This document shows positions 54,533 to 64,000 of a DNA stretch of 64,000 nucleotides, one piece after another; position 1 is the stretch's first letter; every line of letters starts with the position of its first letter. The stretch comes from Solenopsis invicta. Its lineage: Eukaryota; Arthropoda; Insecta; Hymenoptera; Formicidae. The notes beneath the pieces were generated by a model. The model searched no databases, was not told the DNA's origin, and saw nothing but the letters and a program-made list of their open reading frames with translations. Location: assembly GCF_016802725.1 (NCBI RefSeq), contig NC_052669.1, positions 2,690,501 through 2,754,500 of the forward strand, read 5' to 3'. A program made the position numbers and the translations under genes.

Positions 54533-54805
54533 TTGCGTGTAGTTAATATTGATGGATTGAAGTAGAATACTGACGGTAATCCAAATTTTTTTATTTCCAA
54601 GCATTAATACCATTGTGCGGTAGGGTATTGACAGTAATACTGATTATGTGAAGTAGATACGTCAGTACTTCCCTCAATACATCATATTTCCATAGTCATG
54701 CACGTGATCGTAGAAATAACCTCAGATTGTAAAAATACTGACGCATACTGCCAGTATTACTAATTTAATATCATTGATCAATATTATTAATCACGTAGAG
54801 CTTAT
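54533..54805. mobile_element. Inverted-repeat element with internal ATACTGAC-like motifs
   Basis: The left end CGTGTAGTTAATATTGAT resembles the reverse complement of the right end (CGTGATTAATAATATTGAT), and similarity continues inward for about 45 bases with gaps. Motifs such as AATACTGAC, GTATTGACAGTAATACTG, ATACGTCAGTACT and ACTGCCAGTATTACT recur on both strands inside, so the whole can fold into a long imperfect hairpin. There is no frame. The flanking duplication is not clear. Confidence 0.45.
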
Positions 54806-54854
54806 ATTAGCGTTCTTTTAAACATTACAACATTATTGGTTATTACAATGGATA

Positions 54855-54925
54855 TCACCATAAGCTTCAGTGGTCGAATCGACCTCCCGGAAAGTAGGTT
54901 TAAGTTCAATCTCTGGCTTAGGTGT
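54855..54925 (+). repeat. Degenerate tRNA-like segment (tRNA pseudogene or head of a tRNA-derived SINE)
   Basis: TAAGCTTCAGTGG at 54861 resembles the RNA polymerase III A box, and GTTCAATCTC at 54904 resembles the B box. Their 43-base spacing suits a tRNA with a short D loop. Between them ACCT and AGGT could pair as an anticodon-like stem, but acceptor and T stems are poor and no clean anticodon loop is seen. It is not an intact tRNA gene. It lies 50 bases beyond the inverted-repeat element at 54533-54805. Confidence 0.35.
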
Positions 54926-57120
54926 TATTTTAATAAAAAATGTTTGTTAGCGTCATTATCTTAAATCGCAATATTATCAATATAATATTATGATATTTAA
55001 GTATATTACAATTTATTATTATTACTATTGTTATTATCATTGTGCTTATTAATTTTAATAAATATATTCGGCGCGCAACGTTGATGAACTTGAAATTGTA
55101 AATAAAAAAAAAAATATTAAGCACTAAGTTATGACCAAATAAGCACATCTTTAATCAATACATATTAGTTTTTGTTCTCTTATTATCCGTGTTAATCATA
55201 TTTTTTAAATAAAACAACATTAATAGTGGTTTCAGCGCTAACTATGACTTTAGTTACAAAATCCATTATTTCAGTGTTGCTGTGTACACAACAGAAACCA
55301 TTATCTTTATTACATAAAAGCTTATGCTATACAAAATCAAACGGGAATATTATTTCACACATAACAATTGTAATCCACACGAGTGAGATATACAAAATGT
55401 ACGTATAAATGCATATTTCATCATCAAATAAAAGACCAAAAAATCTCGCACATTCTCGATAAATGACTGGATCGAAAACCGTTACTTCTGATCGCGATGT
55501 GACCGTAGAATCGACCAACGATGCTCTTTCGATTGCGGACCTAACGCAGTTGCTTTAATAAACGGCGATCATATTGGCGAACAATATCCGTGTGGAATAT
55601 AAAGAAACACGTAGTTGTAACGCTGGCCGCGCCAGTAAGAATTATGTAATTGCCAAACGGCCGGAGTACAATAATGACACATGGGCCAATGATAACATTC
55701 CGTTTCAACGGATTGTCGACCGTTCGTGGATGGCTGGGCGGTACATGCCGGTCAGGGGATGCATCGGTGTTGAAGGGAGGGGGTAGGACAGGAGGGTAAA
55801 GGGATGTACATAGAGCATGGCTCAGGGGAGAGTAAAAGAGGGGCCGCTAGGGGTGGCTGGCAGCGGAACGGCAGGAGCCTCCGTAAACGTGCAAGCGCCA
55901 ATGCAGCATAACGACACAGCCAAATGGTTCGACCATTACCGCGCCAATATTACCTGCTCAACTGAATTATTGTGTCGAGCGGTCGCGCGAAATATCTGGC
56001 ATCGATATTGAATCGGTGTGGTGGTCGACTGGCGTTCGAGCAAGGGGAACGAATAAAGGGGGAGGAGCGGAATAACGGGGGTCGGGGAAAGCACGGAAGA
56101 GCAGAGAGCAAAAAGAATCCGGGGAGAGAGAGAGAGAGAGAGGAAAAAAACAGAGTCGAGTTTAACGAGAATGGATCTCCGTGGAACAAAAGCCCAATTT
56201 TATAGAATAACATTCAATAAATTCTATTCTCAAATAATGCTGTCGATAAGCGAAAAGAAATAAACGAGGCGCACAACCGCCTGCGTTCACCCGCGCGCGG
56301 GCTGCTCCTTTGTCTCGTACCGCCTTAATCGGCATTTAATTATCGGTCATATAATTATATTGACAGTCTTGTTCAAGAAAGCGTCTGGTAAACGATGATA
56401 ATTTATTTTGTTTCACGTAGAATGCTCTCGCAGTTTGTCCTCCATTCGCGCGCACCTCTTTTCGTTAAAATTAACAACACAGTCGAACGGGAAGCAGGAA
56501 AATATATAATGTCGTTTCCGAACTTAAAATGTTTGCTGATCGGTTAATTTGTACGTTCAAAAGAGAATAGGTTGACTATCCGGACGAAAGCACAGGGAAT
56601 AATAAAAAGGATAAATATAAAAGAATTCTTCGTTCAGGCGACTAACGGAGTAGGATTAAATATTTCGCGTTTGGTCGCGTCATTAATAATGCGTGGACGA
56701 TTCTTCATACTTGTTTCACGGACGCATTTCGACGAGGGTAGGCTCGGCAAATGGTTGGAAATAAACCATGAACCATATGGAAATCGGATTATACGGTGCG
56801 TAGTCATTTTCTGCGGCATGATGCTAAAGTTATTTGGCAGGACGCAATACTGGACATATCCCGGGAAATAGCTGTTTATAACCTGCATACGAATTCTCGC
56901 TAATGTTCATTGAATTCATTTCAGGGATGGCCATCAATTATAGTAGCTGGCGTGGCTGGGAGAAGAGCGCGCCGAACAACGGCTCTCCATTTCGAGAACA
57001 GATAGTGACGATTATTTGTTGTCATTATCACGTACTGCAATCGAGAGCTGTCTGTCAATTTGCACGGGATTTTGTACACGACGCGTGAAGCGCTTAAAAA
57101 GAAGCGTCGAATTCAGTATT

Positions 57121-57139
57121 AAAAAAAAAAAAAAAAAAA
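57121..57139. repeat. Poly(A) run of 19
   Basis: 19 consecutive A. The bases upstream show no retroelement protein. Confidence 0.85.
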
Positions 57140-60100
57140 TATTAGAGTTATAAATCACAGTTTTAATATCATCATATTCAATTTTCAATATAGTTCCAGT
57201 ATTACGACAATTATATTAATTATGACGGATATTAATATACCGCATAACTATGATAATTGTTAAGTAAACCCATTCTACTATATTTTAGAATAAATACATT
57301 ATTTTCTTTCTACTTTTCGTTGCCTACTCTCTTTCTTTTTGCTATTATTAATATAATGAAATAAATACTGCTTTTATATAGCCTTGATAAAATTTAAAAG
57401 AACTAAATAATTACAAAAAAGATTAAATAGCAGAACTATTGTTCTCTCTGCAAAAATGTTCCGTACAGGTAACCTTAGAATTGTTCTACGAGTAATAAAT
57501 GCATTCTGTCAGCTCCACTACATCGGAATGCGAAAGTCTTAAACACTGTCGCAAAAATAAATAACAAATAGTCAACGCTAGATTATCGTAATAAGATAAT
57601 AAATAATTGACTTGATATAAAATTTTCCAAGATGAAGCATTTAAGAAACAAGGCCCGTATTATCCCGGGCTATTACTATTACTCAATCAGACGTTTGGTT
57701 TATGGTGAAACACTTCGACGCGTTGTCGAGCCAGACAGGAACATCGACATAAACTCCATCACCAAGACCGGATCCCCCGCAGCTCTATGGCTAGCTCTTG
57801 GTCGGCTAATGCGATTGTTATTACACATATTATCTCTGCGCGAGTAATCATGTTTCACATTACCATGGCTCGTTCCCCCGATCAGGCGGCCTCGCCTGAA
57901 TCCTGCTGTAGAACGGTGCCCGTAAGACGACTTTGGAACGCCCACTCATACGCAAATCACCATTCGCAGACGTGTGTGTATTCTTTCAGCATGTTACTAC
58001 AGAAACGGAGAGTGATCAAGTCGCGGTGTAGTACACGGACCGCGGTCTTTGTGCGCCAAGGGCAAGCGATACCGGCACGAATGATTCCCTATCGCGCCGC
58101 AAGTAGTTTTACATGGTACGAAGGCGTGGTACAGATGCGCCCAAGGTAAGTTGTAACATCATTCGGAGATTACGAAATAAAGGATCCCACTCACTCGGAG
58201 CGGTTGATAGAGTGCTGAAGCCGGCAGCTACTACAGGAAGTCCGTAATATCTTGAATATTATCGGAGCTTTCGTGCTTTCGCGGAATTTCGTACGTATAA
58301 CACATAAGTTACCTGGAGAACTGAGGATCGTGCTTACAGTCGTTATTCAAATCATAAGAGCGCGTCACGTAAAACATTCAGAATCGAATTTAATATCTCG
58401 TATGTAATACGGATGTGTGATTCAATAATCACATTTTGATGAGATATCGATTGAAACCGAGAACCGAAATGATTACTTGTGTGATACCTATTTGATATTC
58501 AAGATTTCGCGATCACTGATAAAAATATGTATTTTCTTTATGTGGAATATTCCACATCATGTTTCTGATTTACGTTTTACTTTGTTACGTACCAAAATGC
58601 ATCATTATTTTGCAGTTAACGAAATAATAGTTTTATTTCTCGAAAATTACAATGTACAAAGACTAATTTACTTTAATTTAAAAAAATCAAAACATAAATA
58701 AACAAATTAACACTGTAATAATATTAATTTTTTTTATATATCTCATATTTCTTTAATGAAAGATACGAACATCTATCGAGAGATAATACAAACTTTTTCG
58801 CGTACTCAGTTTAATAAAAATTTTTCTAAAATTAGAAGCAAACGTTATTGTTAAACGAATTACAATAATCAGGAAGTAATAATATTTAATCTGCTACGAA
58901 GTTAAACTCCGCGTTATCTTTCAGTATTAATCTCGTCTATTTACAGAAAGTTCGCTCCGATTAAGAAAAAAAATTTAACGGGTGATAAAGCAACCGATAA
59001 GCGACGAAACGTCAGCTCCTGAGAACAGCTTCATCCAAATTTAATTCCCACGGTAAGTGAAACATCGATAGCCTCGCGAAAGGAGCTCTGGCTTCGCGTC
59101 GTCGTCGCTTTTTATTATCGCTAACTTCCCGCGCCGAACTTCGTCTCTCTCTTTTGACGGGATATACGATCTTATTCGATCTTAAGGTGCTCACCGGGAG
59201 CTATATCAGCATCGCTGCCCACCCTGATTATCCACTTGCAGAGATCGAATCGATTGAAGGGAGCCGCGCTCGCATTTTTCCAACGTTACATCCCATTACC
59301 GTAGAAGCGGTTGAAGTGGTTGGAGAGGGAAGCTGCAGATAGTCGTAACGAGATTTACCTGGTAGAATGATAGGGTGCAGAACGCGACACAGTCAACGGA
59401 AAAGCGGATCCCAGAGACCTTTTATGAATGAGTTATTACGATCATATAATCAACCTTCGTAATTATAACCGATTTCCTAATTATGAAAATAATTGAATCA
59501 ATTATAAGATACCGAGTGAGAAGCATAAGAATATTTGTACAGTAATGTGAGACAGATGCAGAATACCATTTCATGTTAATCGATTCTACACAATCTGACA
59601 TCTGTATCTGTTTTTCTCTTCTTTTCTGCGTCATATTCCATGTTCGTTGCTTTAAATTGATACCGCTATCTCTAAACCGTTGCATAGACTATTTCTTTTT
59701 CTATCGGCAGTATCATTTTTCTCTCTCGGCGCATCTTCAATCACTAAAAGAAACGAGCTCGACAACGCCGGATATCGAGATCGGCGCGTTAAATCACATA
59801 CTTGACGGATTCCGCGCAAAACGAATTGCGCTTGTTCAATCGGAATGAACTCGATTCGGCGAGGATCGGAGTGGAGCAACTTTCAAAATATGGGAAAATC
59901 GGAACGAACCAGGGCCAGTCACTCCTGCTTCCGCGCCAACGGCGAAACCTGTGCCCAGAAAATTTTGCACAAGAAGCCGCGTTAAAGATTCACTCGCTCT
60001 CACATCGGCCGTATTAAGGTCGAACGAACCACTTTGCGGATGGAGATTCGAGGAATATATGCATGCATACGTGAATGTACATGCGCGCATATTGACTCAC

Positions 60101-63100
60101 GGCTGAGAACACGATAAATTCCTCATGGCGCACGCGTATACAGCCTACTCATTTATTCTACATTTATTTACTTTTTAAAATGCATCTCGACATATTTCTT
60201 TTTTTTTTTAATATGATGACATACAGAAATGGAGAAACGTAGTTCCTTTGATTTTTCGTCAGCTAGATCACAAATGCGTATGCAAATGAGACCGTTCGGT
60301 GAAATAAAACGCAGTAAACTGGTGCTTTAACCGTTACCTTATGTTTAATGCAATCACGTGTCGACGTCGATGCATCGATGATTAAAAGACGAAACAAGAT
60401 TTCAATCGGGATAACGGCTTGCATTGTTTCGTACGTACAATGCATGCAATAATAAGCTTTCTACGTCTTTTACTGTTAAGAATGCGAGGCGCTTAGCACA
60501 ATTATTTACATTTTCAGCATGTATATAACAGAGAAAAACACTATTTTGCCATATAATGTTATTGTAAAATCTATTTTTGCATGGCAGCTTTATAATGAAT
60601 ATTTTAGAACGCAAGTTCGGTTTATAAGTAATGTAAGTCGCAAAAAACTTCATTATGGCGTAAATAAATGATCGTTCGTCAGATCATTTGTCTCCGAAAC
60701 TATCATACAAGATTCAATATAGGCTCAGGTGTTGCTCCTGGCAAGATCTAATCAGTATTGGAATATAATTTTAGTAATCTTGGTAATCAATCTTTCCCTG
60801 TCCCGACTCTGAAGGATGACATCGTGGGCGTGTTCATGTGTAACATACACACGCGCATTCATATGCTATTCTCTCGATATTAATTAAAGTGGTTAACAAG
60901 CACTGAGTATTATTGCACTGGATACCAATTGCACAAAGGCACAAAGTCGCATTTACGTTGATATCGCGAAGTGAAAAGGGGAAAGGAGGAACGAGTTCAC
61001 GTCCCGCGCGCGGAAAGTCTCCTCTTACGGTTCTCGAGGCGAAGATTCAACGTGACTGCACGGTGGCGATTGCCTGTGGGAGGATGTCTACCATACGAAC
61101 AAACTTCGTCAATTCTGTCTAATTGACCCTCCTACAAGGACCAAGTTTCCCAGGAAGTGACAAAGTTTGAAGACATCTTCTGTTTGACCCCGGTATAACC
61201 TGCTGCGGTCTCGTCACAATAACGGTAGATATGTGCGTACCCCGGAATCTGCACTATCGTATTTCCAAAATAGCGAGTATCGATCCAACATGCGTTAACT
61301 TTGGGCGACCTACGAGCTCACCACGCAAACATCCAAAGAGCGGGAGTTGGATTTCCGGCAACAACGTTTCCCGACGTACATCTGCAGCCGTTCAACGTTG
61401 CCCAAATATCGAGCGATCCGACATAAATTCTAGTTTACATTATTCATATAATAGAGCAATAATTACTATGGAAAATGCAATGTGCTTATTATGTGCTTAT
61501 TATGACACGAATGAAATAATAATATTAATAATATGTAATAAGTTAATAATATATGATAATAAGAGATAATATTTCAAAATATTATCTTTATTTACAACAG
61601 CGCCTTGAGGTTTACGGAAGCTAAAACGGAAGATAAAATGACACGTAAACCGCACAAGCTTACCAAGAGATACCGCAATTTCTCTGGTCGTTGGTTTCTC
61701 TTTCTCTTGTCATTTCGTACCGGAAACTCGGAGTGGTCACGCAGACAAACTGTTAATAGAATTAATAGTTTCAACCTGAAATTTACTCGGAATCGAGATA
61801 TTACCGGAGATGAGTAACCAATAATTAAATCCCAGTCATCTCCCAAAAGGCCGAAAATGACGTTTCGTTACGAATTTTCTCTGAACATTATTGTTATTTA
61901 TAGAGATTACGTATGCTCTCGCACTCAATGAATGACATAAATTTTTAATGCAGTAAACATTTTTCCGCGTTAAAAATTTTTAATGCAGTATCTAGAATTG
62001 ATTCATGCTTAAATCCAAAAAGAAATATTAAATTACTAACAACAACATATTAAAATCTGCAAAAACTCTTAATCTTTAACCTACGAAAAATCTAGTATTT
62101 GCAATTAAATTAAAATTAACATTTGTTCAACAGATTGCTATACGAGATTTCAATTCTAAACTTCACATTTTATAAATACTAATTAAATATTTATTACATA
62201 TATTCAGTATACAAGCGCAGTGTAAAAACATAGAGCACAAATTTCATCTGCAATACTTCAGACTGAAATACATCAAAGTCATATAAGCAAATTATTCACA
62301 TCGCCCATTTTGCCGTATCATTTGATCTCATGATGCAGCTTAGTGTACCCGGAGATTTGTAACCGCAACCATTTTCGCAAAATACAACAGTGCGGCCAGT
62401 TCATAATTCCCTCGAGGAAGAGAAAAGCATTCCTCTCTTTCTTGCAAGTTTTCTCATCAAGTAATCAGTTAAGCTAAATACATTGTTACTTAAATCAACA
62501 AAGAACCATCCTACTAAATATTAACTTTCCGATTCTAGCGACATTCACGAATGACAGTATTTAGCAGTAGTTCACCAGCAAAAATGCTCGACAAATTGCA
62601 ATGAGAAAAACGATGATAAGCGACAATCTACCGGTATTAACGTGTCTTTTGACGGAGACAGGTTTACTCGCTGCCTACTGTAACGTTTCAACAAATGCGA
62701 GAGTGTATGCGCGGGGGCACAGAGGAATCATCGGCGCGTGACAGATTCATGCACGGGCGTTTTTCAATGGATCGATTAGATCGACGTGCTGTCTTATTTA
62801 TATACGCCCACACGCGCACCCGTTCGGCACGCTTAAATGCTTCTACCCGGTTTTATCGATAGCCTCTTGAATTATGGTACCACCCACTAACAGCTCTCGA
62901 TCGCATAAATTATTCAGCACCGATTCCGCACCTGTAATGGAACAAATCAGTCCCGTGTAAACAAGAGGGGTCGCATTCGCAGTCGTTTCGCGATTGATTC
63001 GATTGCTCGAAGCAAACGCGCTAATAAAATAATTTTATTCTCGGCATTCGTACCCCTTGTCTTTGCAGCTGCGTTAATTGATCATCACATAACTTTTCCA

Positions 63101-63634
63101 TCGACAATCGTAGATTATTTCATACACACAAGTAGAGAATAAGATCGTTAGTTTTTTTATAAACAACATTAAATTAAGAGAAAAATTAGGTAATAATCAG
63201 AATTAAAGATGAACAAAATCTCTCTACGTGATATATACGAATGATATGTACGAAAAGTTAAGCAATTAGTAAAGAAATTCAAAACTTGATAGTTACGTAT
63301 TTTCTAAATACGTAATATTAATTTTTTATAAATATTATAGAGAATAAAAAAAATTGTGTTCTGACCCAAAGAGAGAGAGACTTATAGATATTTATCACAA
63401 TTTCTTTTAGCCCACGTCGGAATGCAAAAATTTACGAGCGTGTGTGGCGTCGCGTGCGAGGGCCTGCGCGCATTTTTTTAAACGGGCGACAAAACCGCAA
63501 TCGACCGTATGCACACGTGTAATTGGACCTGTGTGACGGTCGTCTCGCGTTGTTTTGCCCGCAGTCCACTGCCTCAACTCGTCGTTGAAGCGCGCGAGGG
63601 GCAGTGACGTGCGCCACAGCGGCGGTTGCATTCA

Positions 63635-63656
63635 ATTTGCATCCGACAGATAAAAG
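63635..63656 (+). promoter_or_regulatory. Octamer followed by TATA-like GATAAAAG
   Basis: An octamer ATTTGCAT (63635-63642) is followed seven bases later by GATAAAAGG, then a GC-rich stretch and, at 63877, an ATG with 14 codons before a stop and a possible donor (GTGGTGAGA). This could be the 5' end of a gene that continues beyond the window. Evidence is motif-level only. Confidence 0.2.
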
Positions 63657-64000
63657 GCGCGGTTAACGCGGCTATACAGCGGCAAGGGGCTGCGAACGAG
63701 AAAATCGGTAAACCGATATTCCAGCAATAACAACGAGACGCGGCAAGGAGCCCGCCGTCGCCGCTACGGAGTTCCGCCGCAACCTGCCTTCAATTCCATC
63801 CCACTTCAGTTACATCCTGCTTTAACTACATTCGCCTCTCCACTGTGGGCACGCCCTTCCCAGTGCAGCAGGCGCGATGTACCCTCCGGTGGTGAGATGC
63901 CGAGGTTTGAGTTTATTATGATTATGAGGCGAGTGGAGGTGAGACTCACGACTCTCGAGAGACCGGCTTTTCTTCTTCGTCTTCCTCTCTTCCTCTCTTC

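Larger units (their letters stand above)
54926..64000. other. No supported gene; noncoding DNA to the end of the window
   Basis: AT-rich with GC-rich patches at 55600-56130 and 57650-58150. The second patch has overlapping short frames and a consensus splice donor. The last 400 bases become CpG-rich with a TATA-like site and may be the 5' region of a gene beyond the window. Confidence 0.45.

Overview
The window reads as a nuclear contig of an insect, most likely a hymenopteran and perhaps an ant. The one gene that can be named belongs to an arthropod cuticle family and has typical GT-AG introns. The flanking DNA is a patchwork of AT-rich and strikingly CpG-rich stretches with many dinucleotide microsatellites. 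The order-level guess rests on composition only. There is no bacterial, viral or organellar gene, no CRISPR array, no rRNA and no convincing intact tRNA.

The certain gene lies on the + strand: three coding exons at 29032-29368, 31109-31774 and 38663-39229 encode the last 522 residues of a PAN/Apple plus zona pellucida (ZP) domain membrane protein of the trynity/neyo/nyobe group. These apical epidermal proteins attach or shape the cuticle matrix. Both internal junctions are phase 0 with good splice signals. The 5' end of the gene (signal peptide and first half of the first PAN domain) was not found; the phase-2 acceptor at 29032 shows that at least one more coding exon lies upstream, probably before base 1 or in a short exon I could not recognise. 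So bases 1-29031 may be largely intron or 5' region of this gene. The 3' UTR begins at 39230; its end is uncertain, with candidate poly(A) signals at 41337 and 44790.

The rest is noncoding as far as I can read it. It holds small non-autonomous DNA-transposon relics: a TA-flanked family with copies at 10480-11042 and 37449-37958, a second kind at 38080-38324, and a third at 54533-54805. It also holds an inverted pair of short dispersed repeats (21868-21963 and 26229-26323), a degenerate tRNA-like segment near 54855-54925, many simple repeats, and a few candidate regulatory sites (a TATA box at 35334 and a palindromic octamer at 18032). Two of the transposon relics sit about 120 bases apart in the large last intron of the ZP gene.

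Several open frames (13540-13890 minus, 24047-24532 minus, 48435-48632 plus, 49803-50270 minus, 57632-58145 plus) look somewhat protein-like but match nothing I recognise; they are given as low-confidence leads. I did not find a novel multi-gene system here.
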